Assembly: GCA_017469625.1 (NCBI GenBank)
Contig: JAFUGA010000054.1
Location: forward strand, 1-64,000
Source: Bacteroidales bacterium
GTDB taxonomy: Bacteria; Bacteroidota; Bacteroidia; Bacteroidales; P3
Reading direction: 5' to 3'
DNA: 64,000 bases
A program made the translations under genes and the position numbers. The notes under the pieces are model-generated. The model did not search any database. It was not told where the DNA came from and was given only the letters and a program-made list of their open reading frames with translations. Below, in pieces: positions 10,042-18,415 of this stretch; positions within the stretch are counted from its first letter, which is position 1, and each line of letters begins with the position of its first letter.

Positions 10042-10073
10042 ATTGTACAGTAAAATGGGTGGTTGTAATTTTG
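10042..10073 (+). promoter_or_regulatory. Promoter for the TonB-dependent receptor
   Basis: ATTG (10042-10045), a 20-nt spacer and TAATTTTG (10066-10073) precede the ATG at 10103. A small inverted repeat, CTGTA (10034-10038) and TACAG (10046-10050), overlaps the -33 region and could be an operator, but it is too short to be convincing. Confidence 0.7.
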
Positions 10074-10102
10074 CAAAATAATTTTTTAAACACTAATATA
10101 CT

Positions 10103-12559
10103 ATGAAAAACTTTTTAATAATCTCAATTATTACTATGTTTGCGACCTGTAATTTGGTTGCACAAACAAACGAAACTTCTATCTCTGGAAGTGTAAAAAA
10201 CAAACAAACCGATAGACATATACCAGACGCTGTTATAATGGTGAAAGGTACGAACATTAACGTACATAGCGATGCTACAGGCCATTTTGAGATAAGCGAT
10301 ATAAAAGAAGGTAAATACATATTGACGGCTTCTTTTGTTGGATACACATCTCAGGATATGGAAGTTACAGTAAAGAAAGGTCAAACCTCACACGTACATT
10401 TCTTTTTAGAAAGAAGTTCTGTCAATTTGGAACAAGTGGTAATTACAGGTACAAGAACGGAACATTTTGTTAAAGATGTGCCTATACGTACTGAGGTTTT
10501 AACCTCTGAATCCATTACTCAGAAAAATGCACAGAATGTTTTTGAAGCCTTAGAGAGTGTTCCCGGTGTGAGAGTGGAGCAACAGTGTCAGGCTTGTAAC
10601 TTTTCTATGGTCAGAATGCAAGGTTTAGGAGCAGAACATACGCAAGTACTGTTGGACGGTGAGCCTATATATTCTGGTTTGGCTGGAGTGTATGGTTTGC
10701 AACAAATAGGCACGGCGGACATAGACCGTTTGGAAATTGTGAAAGGAGCAGGTAGTGCTTTGTATGGAAGTAGTGCTGTTGCAGGTGTTATAAACATAAT
10801 AAGCAAAGAACCTTCCTTTGAACCATCTCTTTCAGCCGATTTGCAGATGGGTAATTATGGTTATAAGAATCTTAACCTTAATGGTTCTATGCGTTATAAA
10901 AATATAGGCGTAAGTCTTTTCGCTCAAAGGAATGAAATGGACGCAATAGACCAAACACAAGATGGTATGACAAGAAAAGAAGTTAAACACAAAGATGGAA
11001 TATCCGATAGGGTTAATACTTTACTTAGCAATATGGGAGCAAGTCTTTATTTCTTCAATCCTTTTACAGATAATGATAAATTGGTACTTCGTATAAAATC
11101 TATGGACGAAATACGTTACGGAGGCGAAATGAAAGACAATCTTTTCCTTAATCCATTTTCTTCTGGTACGGAAAACATACATACCAACCGTATTACATCA
11201 GATATGGTCTATACTTTACCCATTTCTTTTCGTAGTGAATTTTCTTTGGCAGCTGCTTATGTTCATCATAAACGTAATGCAACAAATGATACTTTTCTAA
11301 ACTCGTACCGAGATTCACACAAAACAACAGAAAACCCAGAGGGAGAAAGTCCAGATGTGGAAATGATGAGGCCTTACCTTGCTACAGAAAACACTTTCAC
11401 TGCTTCTGCTACTTTTTCTACAAAGTTTTCTCGTCATAATTTGCTTGCAGGAGTGCAGGGATATTTTACAGAATTGGAGGAAACAGGACTGTATTGCATA
11501 GACGATGATACAAGCCCTTATTATGGCAAAGCCTATACTTCTGTAGGTGAAAAACACGCACATGAGTTCGGAGTATTTTTGCAAGATGAGTGGAATATTG
11601 TTCATAAACTTACAGTTGTTCCCGGTGTTCGTATAGATTGGCATTCTTCCAATGAAAAATATACAGCAGACCAAAAAGTATATGACGGAGCCTTTCCAAA
11701 GACAAGTTTTGATGAAAACTCTGTTAATCCTCGTTTGGCTTTGAAATACGAAGTTACAGAACAGTTTATCCTAAGAGCAAATGTTGGTACAGGCTTTAGA
11801 GCACCTTACGGATTTTCAGAAGATTTACATCTTTGTTCTGGCTCACCTCGTGTTTGGAAATCTTCAGATTTGAAAGGCGAAAGTTCTATAAGTTTTAATC
11901 TTTCAGCAGATTATTATGCTAAATCTTTCCAACTAAGTATCAATCTTTTCAGAACCAATTTGAAAAACAAGATTCAGTTCGCTCCAGCAAGTGAAAAGGT
12001 GAAACTTTTAGGATATACTTATCAGTGGGAGAATATTGACGATGCTTTTGTGCAGGGAGTGGAGATAGGATTCAGAACAAATATTATCAAAAACTTGAAC
12101 TTTGAAATGGATTGGACATTCAATCAAGGCGAATTCAAACACGAAAGAACCGAATGGGCAGATGCAGAAGACGAAGTTAATAAAGAATTTCCTAATAGGT
12201 TGAAATATTCAAAGGATAGTAAGTATATATCTCGTTTTCCATTATTTACAGGGGATATTTCTTTGGATTACACTCCGGGAACTTGGACTTTCTCCGTTAC
12301 AGGCTCACTTCAGGGCAGTATGTACATAGATTACAATTCTGAAGACGATGGAAATAATTCTAAGATAAAGAAAACAGACCCATTTATGATATTCAATTGC
12401 CGTGTAGCAAAGAAATTAGGAAGCAATTTCACCCTTTACGCTGGAGGAAAAAATATTTTCTCTTATATACAAGACGAAAAACACACAGACGATGCTGCTT
12501 TTATGTATGCCCCTGTTTATGGTGCTACTTGGTATGCAGGTTTGACAGTAAGATTGTAA
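10103..12559 (+). CDS. TonB-dependent outer-membrane receptor with carboxypeptidase-like N-domain
   Basis: An 818-residue outer-membrane active transporter. After a signal peptide (to about residue 20) comes a carboxypeptidase-regulatory-like domain (about 25-105). A plug domain follows (about 118-235, with LEIVKGAGSALYGSSAVAGVINIIS), then a 22-strand-type barrel ending in an aromatic/leucine-rich last strand. The plug carries a CxxC pair (C162, C165 in EQQCQACNFSMV), a feature of a subgroup of Bacteroidota receptors whose substrate I cannot name; metal or metal-chelate import is a guess. There is no SusD-like partner. The divergent flavodoxin lipoprotein shares the 238-bp intergenic region. 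Confidence 0.88.
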   Translation: MKNFLIISIITMFATCNLVAQTNETSISGSVKNKQTDRHIPDAVIMVKGTNINVHSDATGHFEISDIKEGKYILTASFVGYTSQDMEVTVKKGQTSHVHFFLERSSVNLEQVVITGTRTEHFVKDVPIRTEVLTSESITQKNAQNVFEALESVPGVRVEQQCQACNFSMVRMQGLGAEHTQVLLDGEPIYSGLAGVYGLQQIGTADIDRLEIVKGAGSALYGSSAVAGVINIISKEPSFEPSLSADLQMGNYGYKNLNLNGSMRYKNIGVSLFAQRNEMDAIDQTQDGMTRKEVKHKDGISDRVNTLLSNMGASLYFFNPFTDNDKLVLRIKSMDEIRYGGEMKDNLFLNPFSSGTENIHTNRITSDMVYTLPISFRSEFSLAAAYVHHKRNATNDTFLNSYRDSHKTTENPEGESPDVEMMRPYLATENTFTASATFSTKFSRHNLLAGVQGYFTELEETGLYCIDDDTSPYYGKAYTSVGEKHAHEFGVFLQDEWNIVHKLTVVPGVRIDWHSSNEKYTADQKVYDGAFPKTSFDENSVNPRLALKYEVTEQFILRANVGTGFRAPYGFSEDLHLCSGSPRVWKSSDLKGESSISFNLSADYYAKSFQLSINLFRTNLKNKIQFAPASEKVKLLGYTYQWENIDDAFVQGVEIGFRTNIIKNLNFEMDWTFNQGEFKHERTEWADAEDEVNKEFPNRLKYSKDSKYISRFPLFTGDISLDYTPGTWTFSVTGSLQGSMYIDYNSEDDGNNSKIKKTDPFMIFNCRVAKKLGSNFTLYAGGKNIFSYIQDEKHTDDAAFMYAPVYGATWYAGLTVRL

Positions 12560-12660
12560 AAGCAAGCAGTCAATAATAAAAACATAATTACATTTTACTT
12601 TAGTTTTTTTCATATTTTTTACAGAACTCTGCAATTGTAAATTCTTAGTTTTGTAAAATA

Positions 12661-12700
12661 GAAACAAGACCTGAGTCCTTTGGGTCTTGTTTCACTTTTT
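12661..12700 (+). terminator. Hairpin terminator after the TonB-dependent receptor
   Basis: GAAACAAGACC (12661-12671) pairs with GGTCTTGTTTC (12683-12693), a perfect 11-bp stem with an 11-nt loop, followed by a run of T residues. Confidence 0.85.
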
Positions 12701-12702
12701 CC

Positions 12703-12807
12703 AAAATTTTATTCTAATTTTATGAAACTTTGTTTTAAAATTCTATCTCTTTGTTTTAATTTTGTAAAACTTTGTTTTAATTTTCTAAAGCAAAGAAAGA
12801 GAAAAAT
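12703..12807. repeat. 21-bp lattice array, locus 3 (5 units)
   Basis: Five units in register from 12703, mostly the CTTTG-type orientation, with the last one forward (AAAGCAAAG). The array starts immediately after the terminator of the TonB-dependent receptor gene and ends about 20 bp before the -33 element of the next gene. Confidence 0.82.
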
Positions 12808-12828
12808 TAAAAATAATTGTAAAAAATA

Positions 12829-12859
12829 TTTGCTACGTCAAAAATCTTTTGTACTTTTG
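12829..12859 (+). promoter_or_regulatory. Consensus promoter for the 90-residue secreted protein
   Basis: TTTG (12829-12832), a 19-nt spacer and TACTTTTG (12852-12859) match the Bacteroidota consensus exactly, 36 nt before the ATG. Confidence 0.82.
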
Positions 12860-12895
12860 CACACTGAAAAAAATTACAAGTAGAGAAAGAAAACT

Positions 12896-13168
12896 ATGAA
12901 AAAAACAAAGAAAATACTACTAACAGCGTTATTTTTACTATCACCTTTTATGATGATGGCACAACCGCCAACTCCTCCTACAGGAGAAAATACACCAGGT
13001 GGAGATAATGATGCCCAACATAGACATGATAGATACTCTATTTGGAGAACACCCGTAGGTTCAGGTACAACAATAATGCTTGTATTAGGAGCAACAACTT
13101 TGGCAATAGGTGTTGCGAGAAACAACAGAAAGTATAGTGTTAATTCAAATAAAGAAATAGAAAAATAG
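12896..13168 (+). CDS. Small exported protein with proline/glycine-rich segment and one membrane span
   Basis: A 90-residue protein I do not recognise. It has a signal peptide (KILLTALFLLSPFMMMAQ), then a Pro/Gly/His-rich segment (QPPTPPTGENTPGG, AQHRHDRYS). A hydrophobic stretch (GTTIMLVLGATTLAIGVA) follows, then a basic, polar tail. The layout suggests a small inner-membrane or envelope protein with the tail in the cytoplasm. A perfect promoter upstream and a terminator at 13177 make it a well-defined single-gene transcription unit, which supports it being real. Confidence 0.72.
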   Translation: MKKTKKILLTALFLLSPFMMMAQPPTPPTGENTPGGDNDAQHRHDRYSIWRTPVGSGTTIMLVLGATTLAIGVARNNRKYSVNSNKEIEK

Positions 13169-13176
13169 GAATGATA

Positions 13177-13212
13177 AAAGGAAACTAAGGAATTTGGTTT
13201 CCTTTCTTTTTT
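13177..13212 (+). terminator. Hairpin terminator after the small exported protein
   Basis: AAAGGAAAC (13177-13185) pairs with GTTTCCTTT (13197-13205) across an 11-nt loop, followed by CTTTTTTG. Confidence 0.78.
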
Positions 13213-13280
13213 GTTAGTTTTTCAAAAAATCATCTCTAAAGTTTATATTTATAAAAACAAACTTCCCTACATAGAGAACA

Positions 13281-13316
13281 AAAAGATTATCTCCAAAAAT
13301 AAAGAGATAATCTTTT
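13281..13316 (-). terminator. Hairpin terminator of the beta-helix lipoprotein gene
   Basis: AAAAGATTATCTC (13281-13293) pairs perfectly over 13 bp with GAGATAATCTTTT (13304-13316). It lies 34 nt beyond the minus-strand stop at 13351, and the arms supply T runs in either direction. Confidence 0.8.
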
Positions 13317-13350
13317 ATTGTTAAGTATTAACTTTCTTTTTACAAAGAAG

Positions 13351-14853
13351 TTATCTTCTTTTGTTAGAACTTTCTGTATATTCTATAGCACCTATAGTTG
13401 GAGGGTCTTTTCTTAGAACTCCAAATATATCAAACGCCAACAGAGAATTCCATACTCCGTCCCCATTACCTACCAAAGGAGAGTTTTGATTAGGGTGCAA
13501 ATCATTGCTATAAACATCTACAAAATTAGGGTCGGTATTGAATAAACAATTGCTTGCAAAAGAATTATTGTTGTTAAAAGAGTTGGATTTTATAAGGCAA
13601 TGGTCAAACTTATAAACACTTTGGCTGTTTTCATATAAATCAAACTCTATCTCATCTCCAGATAACGAACCATAGATGACAGTATTGTAAAAGTCGGCTT
13701 TTGTTATCGGTCTTACCTGAACGCCTACTGTAGATTCGTACCAATCATTAAGAATAAGGACTGCATTTTTCCTGTTATTGTCATAATACCAATAATTTGC
13801 GAAAGTACAACCTATAAACTCGTATTCACCACCCAAAGAAAGGGCTACAGTATAACTACCGGTGTTTTGAACTATGAGGTTTTCACCTCTTATATTCGCA
13901 CCACGAGAATAAAGACCTATTTGAGAACAATTTTCAATAAATGAATTACTTATATGTAATGTAGGATTGTTTGTTACACAAGAATCCGCCATAATACCAA
14001 TAGAAGCATTTTTTACAATAACATTGTCCATAACATTGTCTTTACTACCTACCATAAGCCAAATACCTCCCCACTGTCCTGGAATAGAAGAATATCTGTC
14101 TTGGTATCTAATAGATGAAAACAAAACAGGAGAGTTCGTTGTACCTTGTGCCTGAATAGAACCATCTTTATACACCCACATTTCTGCTTTGTTGTCCATG
14201 TAAACATTAGTTCCTCCCTGCAAATATAGAGTATAAGCACTATCAACTACACAAGTACCGAGTATAATGTGAGGTTTATCATTTTTCCACGTAATATTGT
14301 TGCCGTTTATCTCTATACCACATTCTGCACCTCCTTCATTAGCAAGAGAATACTTTTTTCCGTTTTCCCCTAATGAATGAGTAGGCTTGTGGTAGTAAGC
14401 ATCTTGTCCATAAGATACAAGTTGAATGTACTGCTCTTTTCCATTGAAAGCGATAACTATAGAATCCTGCACCAAAAGAGGAGTATTTTGATTATTAGGT
14501 TCTATTTCCACTCTAACGAATACAAATATACTATCCTTAGCACCTATTTCTATGTTTTTAGCAACAAGAGAAGTATCTCCATCTACATTTAAACGATAAT
14601 AGGAACTTTGTCCTCCGCCAAGAAAAATGCGGTCTATTTTCACAGGAGCATTTTCTCGGTTAAAGATTCTTACCTGTTTAGTAACAGAACCTACTGTCGT
14701 AAAAATAGTATCAAAACTTATGGTATCAGAAGAAAACTTTAGTTGAACGTTTTTACCTGTTGCATAATCCTCTTCATTGGTACAAGAAGAAAGAAAGATG
14801 TTGCACAAACAAAACATCAAAACTACGGATACCCAAAACAAATTCTTTTTCAT
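13351..14853 (-). CDS. Lipoprotein with right-handed beta-helix repeats
   Basis: A 500-residue lipoprotein (lipobox LSSC, cysteine near residue 24). An N-terminal immunoglobulin-like region (about 35-150) resembles choice-of-anchor/abnormal-spindle-type domains (SSDTISFDTIFTTVGSVTKQVRIFN). From about 190 onward, parallel beta-helix repeats are visible as short strands with N/S-rich turns (NVIVKNASIGIMADS, NSFIENCSQIGLYSRGANI). The end, DPNFVDVYSNDLHPNQNSPL followed by D-FG-RKDPPTIGAIEY, is typical of surface pectin-lyase-fold proteins of Bacteroidota. No catalytic residues could be assigned, so polysaccharide binding or processing is only a guess. Confidence 0.78.
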   Translation of the reverse strand: MKKNLFWVSVVLMFCLCNIFLSSCTNEEDYATGKNVQLKFSSDTISFDTIFTTVGSVTKQVRIFNRENAPVKIDRIFLGGGQSSYYRLNVDGDTSLVAKNIEIGAKDSIFVFVRVEIEPNNQNTPLLVQDSIVIAFNGKEQYIQLVSYGQDAYYHKPTHSLGENGKKYSLANEGGAECGIEINGNNITWKNDKPHIILGTCVVDSAYTLYLQGGTNVYMDNKAEMWVYKDGSIQAQGTTNSPVLFSSIRYQDRYSSIPGQWGGIWLMVGSKDNVMDNVIVKNASIGIMADSCVTNNPTLHISNSFIENCSQIGLYSRGANIRGENLIVQNTGSYTVALSLGGEYEFIGCTFANYWYYDNNRKNAVLILNDWYESTVGVQVRPITKADFYNTVIYGSLSGDEIEFDLYENSQSVYKFDHCLIKSNSFNNNNSFASNCLFNTDPNFVDVYSNDLHPNQNSPLVGNGDGVWNSLLAFDIFGVLRKDPPTIGAIEYTESSNKRR

Positions 14854-14936
14854 ACAAATTCTTTTTTTAGAATTATAAAATCATCTTATATTCTAAAAAC
14901 TCAAAAACATACCATTTTATTATATCGTTTTGCAAA

Positions 14937-16343
14937 TTAGAAGTAAATATCTCTTTGACCGTTGTCTATATTGTTAAGATTTTCTTCTATCTTTGATATA
15001 AGTTGTTTTTGGTCATATTCTGCCAACATATCTTTTATAAGTTGTCTTCCTTTTATTTGAGTTTGCTCACTTGCAAAATCTTTAAGGTATTCTTCAAAAG
15101 TGAAGATAGCATTAGGCAAACAGTATTGTTTTATCAAACCTGGTTTTGCCAAATCCATAAAATCTTCACCCACTCTGCCTTTTCTGTAACACCCTGTGCA
15201 GAAAGATGGAATATAGCCTTCATCAATAAAAGAGTTTATAACATCTTCCATTTCTCTGTTGTCGCCTAACTCAAACTGAGAGCCTGTTCCTTTTTCGTCT
15301 TCTGAATAAGCACCCGGATTAGTCTTGCTTCCAGCACTTATTTGACTTATTCCATAGTTTATAAGTTCGTTTCTCATAGTAGCATTTTCACGAGTAGAAA
15401 GTATCATACCTGTATATGGTAGGGCTATTCTTATTATGGCTACAAGCTTTTTAAAATCTTCATCTTTAACAGGCATAGGTACGTTTTCAGCATCAGGAGC
15501 CCCAATAGCAGGTTCTAATCTTGGAATACTAACAGTATGAGGTCCGCAACCATAACAGTCTTCCAAATGTTTAGCGTGTTGCATTAGTCCCAAAACTTCA
15601 AATCTATAATCTCCCAAACCAAACAAAGCACCAATACCTACATCATTTATACCTCCCTCTTGCGCTCTGTCCATAACGGTAAGACGATATGCATAGTCGG
15701 CTTTTGGAGTACCAGCAGGGTGAAAACGTTTGTAAAGTTCAGAATCATAAGTTTCTTGGAAACAAACATAAGTGCCTATCTTCTCTTGGTGCAACATTCT
15801 AAAGTCTTCTACTTCCATAGGTGCAAGTTCTACATTTATCCTCCTTATGTAATCTCTGCCGTTGTTCTCTCTTACACTGTAAGTCCTCCTTATAGCCTCA
15901 CACATATATTCAGTACCGTTTTTGTTGTTTTCTCCGCAGATAAGAAGTACTCTTTTATGACCTTGTTTCAATAGAGCAGAAGTTTCGGCTTCTATCTCTT
16001 CCATAGAAAGAATTTTTCTCTTAATCAAATGGTTGTCTTTACGAAAAGAACAGTATGTACAGTTGTTACAACAAACGTTTCCTGTGTAAATAGGAGCGAA
16101 AAGTACTAAACGTTTTCCGTAAATCTCTTCTTTGACTTTGTGGGCAACGTCCATAATTTGTTGTATCTGTTGTTTGTCCTCCACGTTCAAAAGAGTAGCA
16201 ACTTCTTCTAAGTTAAGACCTTTCAGTTTTAAGGCTTTGTTTAGTATATCGTTTATTTCGTTTTGATTAGGTGCCTTTCTGTCTATCAAAGACCATAAAT
16301 AATCCCTGTCTATAAATACTTTGTTTCTGTCTTTTGTGTTCAT
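14937..16343 (-). CDS. hydG: [FeFe] hydrogenase maturase HydG (radical SAM tyrosine lyase)
   Basis: HydG cleaves tyrosine to make the CO and CN- ligands of the H-cluster of [FeFe] hydrogenase. The 468-residue length is standard. The radical-SAM cluster motif is C91-x3-C95-x2-C98 (CCNNCTYC). The auxiliary-cluster motif C-x2-C-x22-C, specific to HydG, is present near the C-terminus (FCTGCYRKGR, then QYC). The flanking GTGSQFELGDNREMEDVINS is characteristic. The TM1266-like gene lies 35 nt upstream on the same strand, so both probably share the promoter at 16741-16771. HydF is in this window at 50353. HydE and the hydrogenase itself are not seen here. Confidence 0.95.
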   Translation of the reverse strand: MNTKDRNKVFIDRDYLWSLIDRKAPNQNEINDILNKALKLKGLNLEEVATLLNVEDKQQIQQIMDVAHKVKEEIYGKRLVLFAPIYTGNVCCNNCTYCSFRKDNHLIKRKILSMEEIEAETSALLKQGHKRVLLICGENNKNGTEYMCEAIRRTYSVRENNGRDYIRRINVELAPMEVEDFRMLHQEKIGTYVCFQETYDSELYKRFHPAGTPKADYAYRLTVMDRAQEGGINDVGIGALFGLGDYRFEVLGLMQHAKHLEDCYGCGPHTVSIPRLEPAIGAPDAENVPMPVKDEDFKKLVAIIRIALPYTGMILSTRENATMRNELINYGISQISAGSKTNPGAYSEDEKGTGSQFELGDNREMEDVINSFIDEGYIPSFCTGCYRKGRVGEDFMDLAKPGLIKQYCLPNAIFTFEEYLKDFASEQTQIKGRQLIKDMLAEYDQKQLISKIEENLNNIDNGQRDIYF

Positions 16344-16378
16344 ATATGTACAATGTTTTTATTTACAACTATTTATTT

Positions 16379-16642
16379 TTATTCTTCTACTATTTTTATA
16401 TACTTTGAAACATTAACTTTTGCTTCCACTCCGACCAATCTTCCCAAACTACCGTTTAAAGCGTTGATAGTATTGGTTGGGGCTTCTATTATAAGAGTTA
16501 TAATATTAACTCCTTTATTTACTAATGGCAAACCGTTTCTTGATAGTATAAAAGTAGAATAATCTGAAAGTAATTCATTGACTTTTTGTATAACTTCCTT
16601 GTTGTAAATGAAGATACTAATTGTTCCTATTCTCTTTTCCAT
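16379..16642 (-). CDS. TM1266-like iron-only hydrogenase system protein
   Basis: An 87-residue protein resembling the TM1266 family, putative regulators with a ferredoxin/ACT-like fold found beside hydrogenase-maturation genes. It starts MEKRIGTISIFIYNK and contains INALNGSLGRLVGVEAKVNVSK, with the beta-alpha-beta pattern expected of the family. It lies directly upstream of hydG on the same strand, the typical context. The family's role in regulation is annotated but, as far as I know, not proven. Residues 15-60 give no DNA-binding motif. Confidence 0.82.
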   Translation of the reverse strand: MEKRIGTISIFIYNKEVIQKVNELLSDYSTFILSRNGLPLVNKGVNIITLIIEAPTNTINALNGSLGRLVGVEAKVNVSKYIKIVEE

Positions 16643-16740
16643 CAGATATTTCTTTTGAGTTAGATTTTATTATAAAATTATATTTTCTATCGGCTTGCAT
16701 TCCTAAAGATATATTCTTTTTCGGTTTGGAAACCTTTTTG

Positions 16741-16771
16741 CAAAAATAGTTAATTTTTTCATATTGCCAAA
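16741..16771 (-). promoter_or_regulatory. Consensus promoter of the TM1266/hydG unit
   Basis: On the minus strand TTTG (16768-16771), a 19-nt spacer and TATTTTTG (16741-16748) form an exact Bacteroidota promoter. Repeat locus 4 starts only 3 bp upstream of its -33 element. The leader is about 95 nt. Confidence 0.8.
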
Positions 16772-16773
16772 AT

Positions 16774-16899
16774 AAAACAAAGTTTTACGTTTCTATCTCT
16801 TTGTTTTAATTCTCTAAAACAAAGAAATAATTTTTTAAAACAAAGAAAGAGAAAATTAAAACAAAGACTTACGAAAACGAAACAAAGAGATAGAAAACT
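16774..16899. repeat. 21-bp lattice array, locus 4 (6 units)
   Basis: Six exact units in register from 16774 (16774, 16795, 16816, 16837, 16858, 16879), five forward and one reverse. It lies between divergent genes (TM1266-like and trkA), directly behind the -33 element of the hydG promoter. Confidence 0.88.
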
Positions 16900-17022
16900 A
16901 AAATCTAATCATATTTTTTTCTAAACAATGTTTTATCCTTATAATTCAAAGGTTTGTCTAAAATAAATCAACCAAAATCTGACTTTTATAAACAATAATT
17001 TTTTTATGAACAAAAAATAATA

Positions 17023-17030
17023 TAATTTTG
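17023..17030 (+). promoter_or_regulatory. -7 element (TAATTTTG) for the trk operon
   Basis: It matches TAnnTTTG and lies 42 nt before the trkA ATG. No clear -33 match at the usual spacing. Confidence 0.5.
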
Positions 17031-17072
17031 TGTTTTGATACGAAATAGATATTAAATATTAAGACGATATAA

Positions 17073-18413
17073 ATGAATATTTTAATAGCGGGTGATGGAG
17101 AGGTAGGATTTCATCTTGCAAAGACTCTCTCAAAGATAAAACATAACATAACGGTAGTAGACCCTCACTCTGAATTGTTAAAACTTTTGCAGACGGATAA
17201 CGATTTACTTACCATAGCAGGAAAAAGTACTTCCATAGAAACCCTAAAAGATGCAGGGGTTGCAGATTGCGATTTGCTTATTTCTGTTCTGCATGAAGAG
17301 AGTGTAAATATTATTACCTGTATGTTAGGCAAAAGACTTGGTGCAAAAAGAACTATTGCCCGAGTAAGTACTATAGAATATCTTAATGAAGACAATAAGA
17401 ATATCTTTAAAACACTTGGTATAGACGAAATGGTATCTCCGGAGCGTATAGCAGCGAAAGAGATTACCAATCTTTTGACACGAAACACTGCAACCGAAGT
17501 TTTTGACTTTTCAAACGGTCTTTTGAGTATATATATGACCAGAATAGATTCAGATGCTGTGTTTATAGATAAGACTGTTGCAGAAACAGCACAACTATAT
17601 CCAGAAATGGAAGCCCGTATAGTTTGTATCATAAGAAGAGGACAAACAATTATACCCGGTGGAAACGACTATTATCGCAAGGGAGATTTGGTTTATTTAC
17701 TTGTAAAACCAGAAGGTTTGGACAAAGTAAAGGAACTGTTTAAGAAAAAAGACTTTCAGATAAAGAATGCAATGATTATAGGTGGCGGAAGAATAGGAAG
17801 ACGTGCCGCTCTTAATCTTGAAAATATTATGAACCTAAAACTTGTGGAGCAAGACAAAGAAAGATGTTTGCAACTTTTGGACGAGTTGAATTCTACTATG
17901 GTTATAAACGGTAATGGTAGCGATATATCTTTGCTTTTAGATGAAGGGTTGCAGGAAACTGACGCTTTCATAGCCACAACGGGTTCTACAGAAACGAATA
18001 TTCTTTCATGTCTGCACGCACATAGGCAAGGGGTGAAGAAGACTATAGCTTTGGTAGAGAATATCAATTATATAGACGTATCACAAGATATAGGAATAGA
18101 CACTATAATAAATAAGAAACTTATAACTGCTTCTTACATTGCAAGATTTACTCTTAACGGAGATGTAACTTCTTCTAAATGGTTGTCAGGTATAGATGCT
18201 GAAGTTTTTGAAGTTATAGTTAAGGAAAAGGCTCCTGCAACTAAGGATATAATAATGAACCTAAAAATTCCTCAAGGAGTAAGTATAGGTGGTATAATAA
18301 GAGATGGTCAATCTTTTATAGCAAAAGGAAACACAAGAATAGAGTCTGGAGATAAGGTTGTCGTATTCTCTATACCAGAATCTGCAAACAAGGTAATGAA
18401 GTTATTTAATTAA
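17073..18413 (+). CDS. trkA: Trk system K+ uptake regulatory protein TrkA
   Basis: A cytoplasmic NAD(H)-binding regulator that gates the TrkH potassium channel. The 446 residues contain two RCK modules. The first Rossmann motif is IAGDGEVGFHLAKTL at about 4-18, with D31 ending strand 2. The second is GGGRIGRRAALNLE at about 233-246. Each is followed by an RCK_C (TrkA_C) domain, near 140-225 and 365-446. It is followed after 2 nt by the first trkH and then by a second, forming a clear operon. Confidence 0.93.
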   Translation: MNILIAGDGEVGFHLAKTLSKIKHNITVVDPHSELLKLLQTDNDLLTIAGKSTSIETLKDAGVADCDLLISVLHEESVNIITCMLGKRLGAKRTIARVSTIEYLNEDNKNIFKTLGIDEMVSPERIAAKEITNLLTRNTATEVFDFSNGLLSIYMTRIDSDAVFIDKTVAETAQLYPEMEARIVCIIRRGQTIIPGGNDYYRKGDLVYLLVKPEGLDKVKELFKKKDFQIKNAMIIGGGRIGRRAALNLENIMNLKLVEQDKERCLQLLDELNSTMVINGNGSDISLLLDEGLQETDAFIATTGSTETNILSCLHAHRQGVKKTIALVENINYIDVSQDIGIDTIINKKLITASYIARFTLNGDVTSSKWLSGIDAEVFEVIVKEKAPATKDIIMNLKIPQGVSIGGIIRDGQSFIAKGNTRIESGDKVVVFSIPESANKVMKLFN

Positions 18414-18415
18414 AT

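Noticed and set aside
10034-10050. CTGTA/TACAG operator upstream of the TonB-dependent receptor
   Set aside because: Only 5 bp per arm, expected often by chance in such DNA; mentioned in the promoter entry but not claimed.
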